64,000 bases of DNA from Thermoplasmata archaeon (GCA_035532555.1 DATKQS010000020.1:1-64000); one strand, 5' to 3'; positions 42,446-51,529 are shown, counted from the stretch's first letter. Numbers and translations: made by a program. The notes: generated from the letters alone by a model not told the origin.

Positions 42446-43129
42446 CTACGCGCGACGCTTCTTCTCGAGCATGAGGGCGTAGTGGTACGGACCTAGATCC
42501 CACTCTGCGTTGGTCTCCAGGCCATATCCCTCCAGTATGCGTCGGGCTTCCGTTGCGGCGAGCCGATGTTCCACCGGCGGACCTCCCGGGGTCGATTCCT
42601 TCTTCCAGTCCACGTCCACGAGGCGACCCCCCGGGCGAAGGATCCGCACGGCTTCCGCGACGGTCGCCGGTGGCACGCCGTGGAGGACGTTGGCCAGGAG
42701 GACGCGATCCGCGAGATCGTCGGGAAGGGGCACTTGATCCGGCCGAGAGATCAGAGCTTCGATGTTGGATCGGTGTCGTTCGGTCGCTCGCTCCCGGATC
42801 AGGTCAATCAGCTCGTGGGAGACATCGACCGCGTAGACCCGACCGGTCGGCCCGACGCATTCGCTCGCCGGAAAAGTGTAGAATCCCGAGCCGGCGCCCA
42901 CGTCGACGACCGTCATGCCGGGTCGGAGACCGACCCGGCTCCACAGGTTCCGTGCATCCTCCGACTGGAGGCGATCGGGACTCTCCAGAACGGCACTCGC
43001 ACGTTCCCGGGTCCAGACCTCCTCGTGCATCTTCCGATGATCCGCATGATGGTGAGACTTCGGACGATGCGCGGGGTGCCGGGCGTCCACCTCGGCCGGG
43101 CGATCGCGGCTACGTTTCTGCGGAGGCAT
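42446..43129 (-). CDS. Class I SAM-dependent methyltransferase
   Basis: The 227-residue protein has 'GMTVVDVGAGSGFYTFPASE' (motif I), 'GRVYAVDVSHELIDLIRER' (motif II), 'DRVLLANVLHGVP' and 'AVRILRPGGRLVDVDWKKE'. The first 35 residues are His/Arg-rich and could bind metal. A later start near 'MHEEVW' is possible. It overlaps the DUF302 gene by 20 bp. The family acts on small molecules, often quinones or metalloids. Substrate unknown. Confidence 0.75.
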   Translation of the reverse strand: MPPQKRSRDRPAEVDARHPAHRPKSHHHADHRKMHEEVWTRERASAVLESPDRLQSEDARNLWSRVGLRPGMTVVDVGAGSGFYTFPASECVGPTGRVYAVDVSHELIDLIRERATERHRSNIEALISRPDQVPLPDDLADRVLLANVLHGVPPATVAEAVRILRPGGRLVDVDWKKESTPGGPPVEHRLAATEARRILEGYGLETNAEWDLGPYHYALMLEKKRRA

Positions 43130-43508
43130 CCACGGCTTCCTTCAGGCTCTGCTCGATCTCCGCTCCCATGCGCTCCAGCTTGGGCTGCGGCAGGAACGCA
43201 CCGATCAGGATCGTCGGTCGTTGAAGGGTGATCCGCGTTCGGCCCTGCTCCGAGGAGACCTCCAGTTTGCACGGGAGGAGGATCGCCACTTCCCGGCTCA
43301 CGCCCAGCGCGGCGAGGGCATGCCTCGGGGAACAGACGTCGAGCAGAACGATGGGCTCGATCACGGCCTCGGTCTTCTCCAGGAGGATGTCGTGGATGCG
43401 GACGGTGGAGAGGATGCCGAACCCGCGTCGCTTCAGCTCGGTCCCGAGACGGACGACGGCATCCTCTACTCCTTCCGTGGAGAATCGTTCGTACGTCGAA
43501 CTCTCCAT
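43110..43508 (-). CDS. DUF302 family protein
   Basis: The 132-residue protein matches DUF302: 'TEGVEDAVVRLGTELKRRGF', 'ILSTVRIHDILLEKT', 'IVLLDVCSPRHALAAL' and 'AILLPCKLEVSSEQGRTRI'. The Cys in 'DVCSPRHA' and 'LPCKLEV' are typical. The family often accompanies redox- and metal-stress genes; its activity is not established. It lies between the OsmC and methyltransferase genes. Confidence 0.8.
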   Translation of the reverse strand: MESSTYERFSTEGVEDAVVRLGTELKRRGFGILSTVRIHDILLEKTEAVIEPIVLLDVCSPRHALAALGVSREVAILLPCKLEVSSEQGRTRITLQRPTILIGAFLPQPKLERMGAEIEQSLKEAVDASAET

Positions 43509-43536
43509 GGTGATCCCATACCTCCTTCGCGATGTC

Positions 43537-44064
43537 TCACCCGCGCGGATGAGCTCCCGGGCGAAGGGCCGGCTGAGAGGTTATCGGTTCGCTCGTAACG
43601 AGGTCCGCCGGCGAAGGCGCCGCCTCGCGAACGGCGCTCCCGAGCGAAGGTGCGAGCACCCGAGCGACCACTTGGACGGGAACGTGCGCTTGCTCGAAGA
43701 GGACACCTACAGGGCAGATACGGAGCGTCACCCGCAGTGCTGTCTCCACCTCCTCGCTCGACGCTTCGGTCCGAACTTCGAGGGTGCCTGCGACCCGCTG
43801 GATGGTCGGAGCTCCCTTCGGTCGCTCGGCCCCCAACGCGACTCGCATGTCGACGAAGCGTAACTTTCGCCTCTGGGCTACGAGCCCGAAAATCGTTGTG
43901 ATGCATCCGGCGAGGGAGAGCACCATCAACTCGAGTGATGAGGTGCCGGCATCCGTCCCATCTTCATCGGGCGGTAGGTCGACGGTCACCATGTGACCCC
44001 GTCCGTCGTCCAGCCGGGTCCTGAAGCCGCCCTCCCAGACTCCGTGCGCTTCCATGCTTACCAT
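43537..44064 (-). CDS. OsmC family peroxiredoxin-like protein
   Basis: The 175-residue frame has both OsmC catalytic Cys: 'VLSLAGCITTIFGLVAQRRK' in the long central helix and 'RICPVGVLFEQ' in the second. 'GHMVTVDLPPDEDGTDAG' is the earlier beta segment. OsmC/Ohr proteins reduce organic hydroperoxides or persulfides with thiols. The first ATG is at 44064; a second three codons in is equally good. The tail of about 30 residues is low-complexity. Confidence 0.8.
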   Translation of the reverse strand: MVSMEAHGVWEGGFRTRLDDGRGHMVTVDLPPDEDGTDAGTSSLELMVLSLAGCITTIFGLVAQRRKLRFVDMRVALGAERPKGAPTIQRVAGTLEVRTEASSEEVETALRVTLRICPVGVLFEQAHVPVQVVARVLAPSLGSAVREAAPSPADLVTSEPITSQPALRPGAHPRG

Positions 44065-44203
44065 CCTAGGACCACAGATGCGGAGTAGATGGGAGCGGAG
44101 TCAACGCCACTTGACCCTCTTTGCAGCGGATGGAAGGCGGTGCTTCTCGAGCACGGATCGCTTCTCTCGCCCGCCTGCGACAACGAGGGGACGCGCGCGA
44201 CCA

Positions 44204-44869
44204 TCAACGATCCTTCCGTACTGGGGTGTCGGGGGTTCGCGGTTCTCCGCGAGGTCGCCCAGGGAGGAAGCGGCCGGTCTCGGCCATGAGCCGCTCGTAT
44301 TCGGCCCCCAGACGCGGGGAGCGGGTGAACATCCGCTCTTCCACGGTCGCGCGGTACTCCGCGAGCGCGAAGAGCACGATCGCATCGATCGCAACGACCG
44401 GGCTGAGAAAGAGGAGCGTGGTTCCGATCGATAGGAAGAGGATTGCCGAATACATCGGGTGTCGAATCCAACGGTACGGACCGCTCCGGACGATCGGCTG
44501 GGTCTCGGTGATCTGGATCTTCACGGTCGTGTACCGACCAAGGGTGCGTAGTGCCCAGCCGGCCAGCAGCGCACCTCCGACCCACACCACGAACCCGACG
44601 GCCTGAACGATCTCATCCCCGGGGAACCCGAACGTCCATGGGCCGAGGTAGGTAGGGTGGGGGACCAGCAGGACCAGGAGGGTGTAGAGCAGTAGGATCG
44701 AAACTGCCGCGAGCCATACGATTTCGGTCCACTGGGGGACGCCTCCCTCGGTCGCTACCGATTCCCTCGGCCGGTGCTGGGACAGGCTGGGGCGAGCGAG
44801 CGCGACGGTCGCCGCGAGGATGAGGAGGGCCGTGAAGGCGAGGCCCTGAGCTACTTCGAGACCGAACAT
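44204..44869 (-). CDS. ICMT/PEMT-like membrane methyltransferase
   Basis: The 221-residue polytopic protein has four or five membrane segments and the hallmark 'RSGPYRWIRHPMYSAILF' with 'EERMFTRSPRLGAEYERLM', the SAM-binding C-terminal region of isoprenylcysteine carboxylmethyltransferase-like enzymes. In prokaryotes these methylate lipids or small thiols. It is probably the first gene of a run with OsmC, DUF302 and a methyltransferase. Confidence 0.75.
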   Translation of the reverse strand: MFGLEVAQGLAFTALLILAATVALARPSLSQHRPRESVATEGGVPQWTEIVWLAAVSILLLYTLLVLLVPHPTYLGPWTFGFPGDEIVQAVGFVVWVGGALLAGWALRTLGRYTTVKIQITETQPIVRSGPYRWIRHPMYSAILFLSIGTTLLFLSPVVAIDAIVLFALAEYRATVEERMFTRSPRLGAEYERLMAETGRFLPGRPRGEPRTPDTPVRKDR

Positions 44870-44949
44870 GCTGCTTCCCGATCTTGTTCTTCTGCGCGGG
44901 CTCAGGGAAAGGCAGGCTGGAAAGGGTTGTGGGCTGACGGAAGGATCGC

Positions 44950-45216
44950 CTACCGGGTGAAGAACGGCGTCACCTCGCGGATCGTCCGTTGGGTCGGGAG
45001 CCCGACGCTCTGGTACAAGCCCTCGAGACCTTCAGCGCTCGGGGCCTCCCACACGCAGTGAGCTTCGGTGGCGTTCGGAACGCCCACGATCGAGATCGGC
45101 CGGAATCCCGCCGGGATCTGGCCGTTCTTCGCGGAGGTGATCGTCCCCTGCACTTTCGCGATCACGATCTTCGTGTCTGCATCCTTCCACTTGTGGCTGA
45201 TTTCGTAGGTCGGCAT
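44950..45216 (-). CDS. Small dimeric alpha/beta-barrel-like protein
   Basis: The 88-residue protein 'MPTYEISHKWKDADTKIVIA' has a strand-helix-strand plan ending 'EGLEGLYQSVGLPTQRTIRE'. 'AHCVWEAPSAE' in the middle is characteristic of small ferredoxin-like barrel proteins similar to DUF3303. No catalytic motif. It is divergent from the HTH_10 regulator. Confidence 0.6.
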   Translation of the reverse strand: MPTYEISHKWKDADTKIVIAKVQGTITSAKNGQIPAGFRPISIVGVPNATEAHCVWEAPSAEGLEGLYQSVGLPTQRTIREVTPFFTR

Positions 45217-45295
45217 TTTTCATCGACCCGAGGAGGCCCCGTACCGAGAAGAGCAGCCCCGTTGCGAATGCAATGGGCTTATCGCGCACAAGGCG

Positions 45296-46048
45296 GTGGA
45301 GCCAAGGGCAGAGCCGGTGCAGCTCGTACATATCCTGATCCAACACCCCTGCCTCCTGTCCGCGCCGGTGACGGCCTCTGTGCGAGGGCTGCGGGTGACC
45401 CACCTCTGCCACCGTGGGAAAGAGACGACTCTCGAGGCCCATTCACCGGATCCGGCGGATCTCGCTCCGCTCCTCGAAACGTACCGGAACGCAGGGGGCA
45501 CCGAGCTCTTCCGCGAGGGAGATGGGTCGGCCGCGCTCGTGCGATTCGCTGCGTGCGCGTGCTGTCGCAGCGGCCGGGTGATTCCCACGATCGAGGCCGC
45601 GGGCAACCTCTACCTTCCGCCCTCGATCTACTCGGCGGAGGGTGAGACGTATCAGTTCCTGGTCCCGGAGGGCGGCCTCGATAATGCGGTCCTCGCGACG
45701 CTCCCAGCGGACGTCCGCGTGATCCGGATCGGGACCCGAGCGTTGACTTCGCTGGGGTTCGAGGACACCTTCCTCGTTCCGGTCGGCAATCTGCTCTCCA
45801 ACCTCACACCGCGGCAGCGCCAGGCGATCGTGCTCGCGTTCGCCCGAGGGTACTACCGGATCCCTCACGCCGTTACAACCGGAGAGCTCGCCCAGGCGCT
45901 GGATGTTTCGCGGGAGGCGTTCGACGCGCTGCTCCGAAAGGCCGAGAACAAGCTGATGACCGCGCTCTTCCCCTATCTGGCGGCCCAGTCGACCTCCGCG
46001 GAGGGCCCGATCTCTTCCGACCGTTCAGGGGGAACCACCGATTCATGA
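45296..46048 (+). CDS. HTH_10 (bacterio-opsin activator-type) transcriptional regulator
   Basis: The 250-residue protein ends in a clear HTH_10 domain, 'NLTPRQRQAIVLAFARGYY', then 'TTGELAQALDVSREAF' and 'LLRKAENKLMTALFPYL'. This domain is typical of euryarchaeal regulators such as Bat. The N-terminal ~180 residues form a sensor-like domain with 'CACCRSGRV', whose Cys cluster could sense metal or redox state. A GTG start at 45296 is used; GTG at 45317 is possible. It is coupled to the next gene by an ATGA overlap. Confidence 0.8.
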   Translation: MEPRAEPVQLVHILIQHPCLLSAPVTASVRGLRVTHLCHRGKETTLEAHSPDPADLAPLLETYRNAGGTELFREGDGSAALVRFAACACCRSGRVIPTIEAAGNLYLPPSIYSAEGETYQFLVPEGGLDNAVLATLPADVRVIRIGTRALTSLGFEDTFLVPVGNLLSNLTPRQRQAIVLAFARGYYRIPHAVTTGELAQALDVSREAFDALLRKAENKLMTALFPYLAAQSTSAEGPISSDRSGGTTDS

Positions 46049-46746
46049 AGCCTTCGCGCACCGGCCCAAGGCCGAGCCCCGTTCGACGGCGGAGGGACGT
46101 ACGATCCAAGAGCCGAAGCGCATCCGGAGGCGGCCCCTCCCCGCTCCGCCCCTCGACGCGCTTCTGGCCCCAGCACTCGCCGTTCACCTGCGGCCCGGCC
46201 GCTCTCGGCAACGTGCTCCAACAGATCGCTCGGTACCGGCCGCCGGACCTTACGGCGGAGGAGATCCGGATTTGGAGGGAGAGCACTGCTCTCGTGTGTC
46301 CCGGCTCGCACCCTCTCGGTCTCGCACTTGCAGCGGTGCGAAGAGGATTCCCAGCGGCCGTCGAGATGTCCGGACCGCGCCCGTGGCTCTGGAGACACAT
46401 TCTTTCAGAGCACGGCGGGCCCGGAGCCCTCCGCATCTACCGCGTGGCGGAGGAGCGACTCCGGCAGGAATGCAAGGAGCGAGGGATTCGCGTCCGTTCC
46501 TACCGCGAAGTGCCCAGCCGGGTCGGGTCTCGCGCCGGGCTCCTGCTCGTAGATGCGAGGAGCGTGGAAGCACGGCATTCCGACCCCCACTGGGTGGGAC
46601 TCGTCTCCCGGGGCCGAGATCTGCAGGTCTTCGACCCGCTTCGGCGATCGCCTTACCGCTCGGAGCGCTCACTCGACGACTGGAAGAGGCACGCCGGGTT
46701 CCAGGGAAGCAAGGTGTGGATCTCCCTCCTCCCACTCCGCGGCTAG
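46045..46746 (+). CDS. C39-like (papain-fold) protein
   Basis: The 233-residue protein contains 'FWPQHSPFTCGPAALGNVL', the Gln and catalytic Cys of peptidase C39-like domains, and 'HSDPHWVGLVSRGRDLQVF' with the catalytic His, then 'DPLRRSPYRSERS'. The first ~40 residues are basic and low-complexity. The family includes bacteriocin-processing peptidases and DUF3335-type proteins associated with ribosomal peptide modification. No peptide substrate is evident here. Start ATG overlaps the regulator's stop. Confidence 0.65.
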   Translation: MKPSRTGPRPSPVRRRRDVRSKSRSASGGGPSPLRPSTRFWPQHSPFTCGPAALGNVLQQIARYRPPDLTAEEIRIWRESTALVCPGSHPLGLALAAVRRGFPAAVEMSGPRPWLWRHILSEHGGPGALRIYRVAEERLRQECKERGIRVRSYREVPSRVGSRAGLLLVDARSVEARHSDPHWVGLVSRGRDLQVFDPLRRSPYRSERSLDDWKRHAGFQGSKVWISLLPLRG

Positions 46747-46809
46747 CGCGCGGAGATTCTTCGGCACCCCCGAGCACCCCGCGGGTAGACCGTTGGGGCC
46801 GTCCGCGGC

Positions 46810-46989
46810 CTACGAGGAGATCACGGGGAGGTTGGTGGCAACCGCCTTGAAGCCCGCGGTGCGGTGGGCACCGTCGCAGTTCGGCTTCTTCGAGGAGTGC
46901 CCGCACCGGCACAGAGCCGTCACGACCTTCCCATCGACCAGCACCAGGTTCGGCCCATTCTCTACAGCTTGGATCTCAACCTTCGTCAT
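46810..46989 (-). CDS. CDGSH-type [2Fe-2S] protein
   Basis: This is a 59-residue gene. It starts at ATG 46989, and the product contains 'LCRCGHSSKKPNCDGAH', the C-x-C-x2-(S)-x3-P-x-C-D-G-x-H motif that binds a [2Fe-2S] cluster with three Cys and one His. A single CDGSH domain fits the miner/mitoNEET-like bacterial and archaeal types. The role is electron transfer or iron-sulfur handling. The gene converges with the C39-like gene. Confidence 0.85.
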   Translation of the reverse strand: MTKVEIQAVENGPNLVLVDGKVVTALCRCGHSSKKPNCDGAHRTAGFKAVATNLPVISS

Positions 46990-47176
46990 CGGCTCGTTTT
47001 AGGACGCCTGGGATTAAGGCGAGCCCGTTTCCTCGGGTACACCAACTGGTTCTGAGCCTACCAGCCCCGAGTGGCCGGGCCGGCCCGGCAGTCGCCGACC
47101 CCTCCATCGACTTCCAGCGGCATCCGAAATCGTATAGGGCGATGGGGGCCTGTACTTCGTGCTGGAGACAAGGACG

Positions 47177-47416
47177 ATGAGTGCCACAGAGGATGTTTTG
47201 GGAAAGGGGATGGTCGAGGGGCTGATCGGCGCGTTGAGCGACAAGCACGCCCAGTTGGACCTGCGGTTGAAGGGCGTGACGCTCAATCTGGTCGGAGCCC
47301 CCGTCAAGCTCGAAGTGAACGGGACGGTGTCGGTCTCCGTTCACATGCGCGACCTCACCAAAGAGGAGACGGCCGCGCTCGCGGCCGCTCACATCGCAGC
47401 CACCAAGGCCGCCTAG
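47177..47416 (+). CDS. Small hypothetical protein
   Basis: The ATG at 47177 ('MSATEDVLGKGMVEGLIGAL') follows GGAGACAAGG by about 6 nt. The 79-residue product has a helix, then a beta-rich centre 'LDLRLKGVTLNLVGAPVKLE' and a C-terminal helix 'LTKEETAALAAAHIAATKAA'. No family recognised. Its TAG stop shares the bases CTAG with the stop of the convergent gene. Confidence 0.6.
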   Translation: MSATEDVLGKGMVEGLIGALSDKHAQLDLRLKGVTLNLVGAPVKLEVNGTVSVSVHMRDLTKEETAALAAAHIAATKAA

Positions 47417-47784
47417 ATTAGACGCAGCAGTGCGGGTAGAGCGCCGAGCTCTACGCGGATGTTGCCCGTGAGGGCGCTCGCACCCCTTCCAAGCCGTGCC
47501 AACGGACGCTTCCCTACCGTGAGGGTCACTGTCCAGCCGAGCTCCGATAGGCGCTGAGGTATCCGGAGCCCTTGTCGCATCTCCCTGAATCCTCCCGATA
47601 GGAGGAGGCGTGGGAGCTCCTTGGCGAGGGTCTTGACGGGGGCAAGGTCCACCTCCAGGTTGCGCTGGTCCGCGTCCATCTCGACCCACGGGACCCCGTC
47701 CCAGTCGATGCTCAGCTGACCTCCGCTGATCCGCTCGAGGAGGGCCAGCCCCGTCGGGGCAGGAGGAGATCGGGCCATGCTCAT
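47413..47784 (-). CDS. Hypothetical protein convergent with the 47177 gene
   Basis: The 123-residue protein has the pattern 'SIDWDGVPWVEMDADQRNLE', 'VDLAPVKTLAKELPRLLLSG' and 'RIPQRLSELGWTVTLTVGKR', followed by a hydrophobic closing stretch. A Gly-rich loop with 'LARLGRGAS' precedes the last strand. It looks like a genuine soluble alpha/beta protein but I do not know the family. The last four bases overlap the neighbouring gene. Confidence 0.55.
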   Translation of the reverse strand: MSMARSPPAPTGLALLERISGGQLSIDWDGVPWVEMDADQRNLEVDLAPVKTLAKELPRLLLSGGFREMRQGLRIPQRLSELGWTVTLTVGKRPLARLGRGASALTGNIRVELGALPALLRLI

Positions 47785-47822
47785 GGAGGGCTCGGCCCCT
47801 TAACCCGCTTCCCGCCCCGTTC

Positions 47823-48954
47823 CGAGGTTGACTGAGAACCCCCTCCGACTCACGAGTGGTGGTAGCCTAGCGCCACGGCGTCCCAGACTACGGCTCGCAG
47901 AAGAATCTCAGCTCGTTGGGTGTCCGGCCGACGGGAACGGACCCACCCGCCGAACCGCTCCTTGAACGCTCCGAACGTTCCCTCGATCACCGCCCGTCGC
48001 CGATACCGACACTGGAACTCCCGTCGGTGGTTCCGCTGGTCCGACAACATCTGGCTCCACGCCGGGGCTCCCCCGGCATCGATGCGCCCGATGTTCCGCT
48101 TTAGATCCATCACGGGCCGACCGCCCCGGTCGGCCACCGCTTGGGCGTTCCGTCGCGAGAGATACCCTTTGTCGAGCGCCACGTTGCCGATGGAGACCGT
48201 TCTCGGGAGCTGCTCGAGAAGTCGGGGCAGTTCCGTGACGTCGTTCGTGCGGGCGTCGGTGACGTGGGCGGCGAGGAAGAAGGGAAACTGGGCCCGGGTT
48301 GCCACGAGCGCGTGGAGCTTCACGAAGACGTGGCGAAGTCCATAGCCGAGACGGGCGGTGATCCACCGCTCGTATCGGCGGGTCGAGAGTCCTGTTCCAT
48401 CGGCGGCGAGGTTCTCACGCGGTCGGCAGAGCTGGTGCGCCAGGGTTCCCACCAGTCGTTCGAGGTAGAGGATCGGGACTCGGACCACGAGAGCGGCAAC
48501 CGTGGGAGCGGCGGGGACTCGCCGAAAGCCGAGCTTGCGAGCGAGTTGAGGGAGAGCCACGAGAGTCGTGTGGACCTCATCATACGACCATCCCTCCAGG
48601 GCACGGAGGAGGAGAAAGCGAACGACATCCCGAGGGTCGGTGGGAGGTCGGCCGGGGGTTCCGGGTGGGCGGACCCAGAACGGTGGGGGAAGTCGGCGAA
48701 CCAGTTTGGCGAGTCGGCGGAGGACATCCGCCCACCCGTTGCGTAAGAAGCGACGGTAGCGCGCCCAGTCGATGCGTCGACGGGTGCGTGGGCCGATGGG
48801 TGTTTCGTTCGGTCGGTGGCTGCGCTCTTCTGGGCCGAAGGGCCCCCTCCGTGGCGGTTGGCGTACACAACCACGCTGTCGCGGAGGTTCCCTCTTCATC
48901 GAGAGGCTCCAGAGGAACCTCCGAGTGGCCCAGCGAGGTTCTCAGTCAACCTCG
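47823..48954 (-). mobile_element. Complete insertion sequence, IS5-type, 1132 bp
   Basis: Perfect 18-bp terminal inverted repeats CGAGGTTGACTGAGAACC lie at 47823-47840 and, inverted, 48937-48954. Identical 7-bp direct repeats CCCGTTC flank them (47816-47822 and 48955-48961), the target duplication. One transposase on the minus strand fills the interior. The element ends 44 bp before the epimerase start codon and so may have replaced or split its promoter. Confidence 0.85.
47850..48899 (-). CDS. Transposase, IS5 family (DDE)
   Basis: The 349-residue protein has 'LAADGTGLSTRRY' (first Asp), 'NVALDKGYLSRRNAQAV' (second Asp) and 'YRRRAVIEGTFGAFKERFGG', an exact Y-x2-R-x3-E-x6-K signature of the IS4/IS5 superfamily. 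An N-terminal basic DNA-binding region precedes 'DPRDVVRFLLLRALEGWSYD'. No frameshift is seen. Confidence 0.85.
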   Translation of the reverse strand: MKREPPRQRGCVRQPPRRGPFGPEERSHRPNETPIGPRTRRRIDWARYRRFLRNGWADVLRRLAKLVRRLPPPFWVRPPGTPGRPPTDPRDVVRFLLLRALEGWSYDEVHTTLVALPQLARKLGFRRVPAAPTVAALVVRVPILYLERLVGTLAHQLCRPRENLAADGTGLSTRRYERWITARLGYGLRHVFVKLHALVATRAQFPFFLAAHVTDARTNDVTELPRLLEQLPRTVSIGNVALDKGYLSRRNAQAVADRGGRPVMDLKRNIGRIDAGGAPAWSQMLSDQRNHRREFQCRYRRRAVIEGTFGAFKERFGGWVRSRRPDTQRAEILLRAVVWDAVALGYHHS

Positions 48955-48998
48955 CCCGTTCCCAAACCGTTAAGCCTCCGGTCCCAGAGTGGCCCCCG

Positions 48999-49964
48999 AT
49001 GCGCTACGTGGTGCTGGGGGCGGGCGGGAGCATCGGTAACGCCGTCGCCCGATCCGCGGCCGTGCGCGGTCACACGGTCCGAGCCGTGGCCCGTCACCCA
49101 GAGCTCATTCCGGATCTCCCCGCGGGGGTGGAACGATACCGTGCCGATGTGCTCGATGCCGCCGCGACGACCGCCGCGTGCACGGGCGCGGACGTGATCA
49201 TCCACGCGGTGAACGTACCGTACCCCGGCTGGGCCGAGATCGTCCCTCGGGTCGCGGCCAACGCACGGAGCGCCGCGGAGGTCACCGGGGCGATCCTGGG
49301 CTTCCCCGGAAATGTGTATCCGTACGGGGTGCCCCAGACGAACCCCGTTCTGGAGAGCCATCCGTTCGCGGCCACGACCGTCAAGGGACAACTGCGGGCC
49401 GAGATCGAGCGCGACTACATGACCGCTCACGCGGCGGGGAAGATCCGGCTGGTGCTCCCTCGGTATCCGGATTTCTACGGTCCGAACGTCCTGAACCCTT
49501 TGTTCGCCCCGATATTCGACGGGGCGATATCGGGAAAGGGCTGCCGCTGGCCGATCGATGCGGACCTTCCGCACGAATTCATCTTCATCGATGACGCCGC
49601 GGCGGCCATGATCCGCCTCATCGAGACGCCCGCGGCCCACGGGATCCCCGTGCACGTTCCCGGGCCCGGAACCATCCCCGCTCGGGAGTTCGTCCGAATG
49701 GCGTACGCGGAAGGCGGGCACCCTGAGAAGCTCAGCACCTTCGGGCGAGGGGCGTGGCGCGTGGCCGGCACGTTCAACGCCGAGATTCGCGGAGCGTACG
49801 AGATGGCGTATCTGTTCGAGACCCCCGTGGTGCTGGGGGGCTCGCGCTACGACTCTCTCGTAGGAGAGTCTCGCCCGACCACCCCCTATCCCGAAGGTAT
49901 CCGCCGCACGGTCGCGTGGTTCCGTTCACCGTCGCGCGGGTCCGGAGCGACCACCCGACACTGA
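48999..49964 (+). CDS. NAD(P)-dependent epimerase/dehydratase-like protein (SDR)
   Basis: The ATG at 48999 opens '[19 protein letters not shown]', the nucleotide-binding strand G-x-G-G-x-x-G, so the longer frame running back into the IS is not used. The 321-residue protein continues '[15 protein letters not shown]', '[20 protein letters not shown]' (Tyr of the active-site region) and '[20 protein letters not shown]'. The Y-x3-K pair of classical members is not clear, so it may be an atypical SDR. Substrate unknown. The IS lies directly upstream. Confidence 0.75.
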   Translation: MRYVVLGAGGSIGNAVARSAAVRGHTVRAVARHPELIPDLPAGVERYRADVLDAAATTAACTGADVIIHAVNVPYPGWAEIVPRVAANARSAAEVTGAILGFPGNVYPYGVPQTNPVLESHPFAATTVKGQLRAEIERDYMTAHAAGKIRLVLPRYPDFYGPNVLNPLFAPIFDGAISGKGCRWPIDADLPHEFIFIDDAAAAMIRLIETPAAHGIPVHVPGPGTIPAREFVRMAYAEGGHPEKLSTFGRGAWRVAGTFNAEIRGAYEMAYLFETPVVLGGSRYDSLVGESRPTTPYPEGIRRTVAWFRSPSRGSGATTRH

Positions 49965-50023
49965 ACGGATGGACGAACGGGCGTTCACTGCGGCGTAATA
50001 TCTCGGCGCGCATCTGTCTCGAC

Positions 50024-50413
50024 ATGGCCGGAGAGCCGACGGTCTCCTTCCGCAAGCTGACCCACGCGGAAGAGTCCGTGATCATGCATCGTGGCACGGA
50101 GCGGCCGTTCTCCGGAGAGTACGAGCACCACTTCCAGCCCGGGACGTACGTGTGCAAGAGGTGCAGCGCTCCGCTGTATCGGTCGAACGACAAGTTCGAC
50201 GCTCGATGCGGCTGGCCGAGCTTCGATGACGAGATCCCCGGGGCGGTGAAGCGACTGAGCGATTCGGACGGTACGCGCGTCGAGATCCGATGCGCGCGGT
50301 GCGACGCCCATCTCGGCCACGTCTTCGAGGGCGAGGGGCTCACTCCCAAGGACACCCGCCACTGTGTGAACTCGATCTCCCTCCAGTTCGTCCCCGCAGC
50401 CGATACGCGCTAA
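50024..50413 (+). CDS. msrB: Peptide methionine-R-sulfoxide reductase
   Basis: From ATG 50024 the product has 129 residues, the standard single-domain MsrB. '[20 protein letters not shown]' and '[13 protein letters not shown]' give the two CxxC zinc pairs, and '[11 protein letters not shown]' holds the catalytic Cys. '[13 protein letters not shown]'-type opening ('[11 protein letters not shown]') is also present. The enzyme repairs methionine-R-sulfoxide in proteins, fitting an aerobic lifestyle. The frame extends further upstream, but the ATG at 50024 is the natural family start. Confidence 0.92.
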   Translation: MAGEPTVSFRKLTHAEESVIMHRGTERPFSGEYEHHFQPGTYVCKRCSAPLYRSNDKFDARCGWPSFDDEIPGAVKRLSDSDGTRVEIRCARCDAHLGHVFEGEGLTPKDTRHCVNSISLQFVPAADTR

Positions 50414-50500
50414 CCGCGTCCTCGCGGTTCGTCGCATCGGACCGCCCCGTCGCACCGTGCGCACGGCGAGCCGGGTGGCCACGCAGCTCGCGTCGCCCGG

Positions 50501-50521
50501 ATCCGGAATCCGGAATCCGGA
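50501..50521 (+). repeat. Three tandem copies of ATCCGGA
   Basis: ATCCGGA is repeated three times without gaps, about 70 bp before the recombinase gene. It could be a recombinase arm site or simple sequence; nothing else supports either. Confidence 0.4.
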
Positions 50522-50593
50522 AATCGCGCATCGCACCGTTCATCGTTCACCCGGACCGCAGAGAAGGGAGCCACTAGCGGCCGTGCTCGTGCG

Positions 50594-51529
50594 ATGGTCC
50601 AAGCCGACCCCGGCTCGCTCTGCCGTTGGCTGCGTTCGAAGGAAAAGCGTGGGTGTCAAGGCGAGACGCTCCGCCGGTATCGAGAGATCGTACGGTCCTG
50701 CCTACAGGAGATGCGCCGGCAAGGTCGGTCGGAATCCCCCAGCCGCTGGCGCGAGCGAGATTTTGACCACTTACGGCTCCGCGCCGCCCGGTCGCGTTGG
50801 GCCTTCGGGATCCTGATCGATTACGCGCGCTTTGCGGGAAACCGGATCACTCCGCTGGTCTCCGTTCCCCCACGCCCGTTCTCCCAGCGCGTTCGATGGC
50901 TCGATCGATCCAGTATGGAAGGGTTGATTCGATCCGTTCGAAGGGATCCCGCCCTTTCGCTGATCGTCGTGCTCGGGCTGGGCCAGGGCCTCCGCCGGAT
51001 CGAATGGAGGAGGCTGCGGGTGGCGGACGTAGACCTGGAGTCCGGGCGCATTCTCGTGCGGGGAAAAGGACGCACCGTTCCGAAGCTCGTGTGGATGCCG
51101 GTCCATCCTGCATTGCCTCCGATATGGAAGAGGTTCCTAGCCCGACGCGATCGACTGATCGCGAGAAATCAACTTCGAAGCGACGCCCCGCCCGTGCCTC
51201 CAGAGGCGTTCATCCACTGGTGGCGCGGGAGGCTGGTCCCCTACTCGCTCGCCGGCCTGGACGCGTGGGTGGGACGGCTCGGGAGGCGATTGGGGACCGG
51301 AGCGGGGGCGCATCGGCTGAGCTCCCATATGCTTCGCCGCTCCGGAGCGACGCTCCTCGAGGAGGTACTCCTCGGATCCCCACATCCATCCCTCGACGGA
51401 GTGTATCGGGCCATCCAATCGTTCCTGCGGCACGAGAACCTCGCCACCACGATGCGATACCTCCAAGAGAACCCCGCACGTCAGCGGCGGGCTCTCGAGC
51501 AGTTCGGTTCGGCGCTCCCGTGGGTATAG
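50594..51529 (+). CDS. Tyrosine recombinase/integrase (Xer-like)
   Basis: The 311-residue protein has an N-terminal SAM-like core-binding region and a catalytic domain with 'LGQGLRRIEWRRLRVADVD' (first Arg), 'LSSHMLRRSGATLLEE' (H-x-x-R) and 'FLRHENLATTMRYLQE' (His and nucleophilic Tyr). All residues of a functional recombinase are present. It lies directly upstream of the arsenic operon. It could be chromosomal XerA or a mobile-element integrase; no attachment site was identified. Confidence 0.8.
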   Translation: MVQADPGSLCRWLRSKEKRGCQGETLRRYREIVRSCLQEMRRQGRSESPSRWRERDFDHLRLRAARSRWAFGILIDYARFAGNRITPLVSVPPRPFSQRVRWLDRSSMEGLIRSVRRDPALSLIVVLGLGQGLRRIEWRRLRVADVDLESGRILVRGKGRTVPKLVWMPVHPALPPIWKRFLARRDRLIARNQLRSDAPPVPPEAFIHWWRGRLVPYSLAGLDAWVGRLGRRLGTGAGAHRLSSHMLRRSGATLLEEVLLGSPHPSLDGVYRAIQSFLRHENLATTMRYLQENPARQRRALEQFGSALPWV

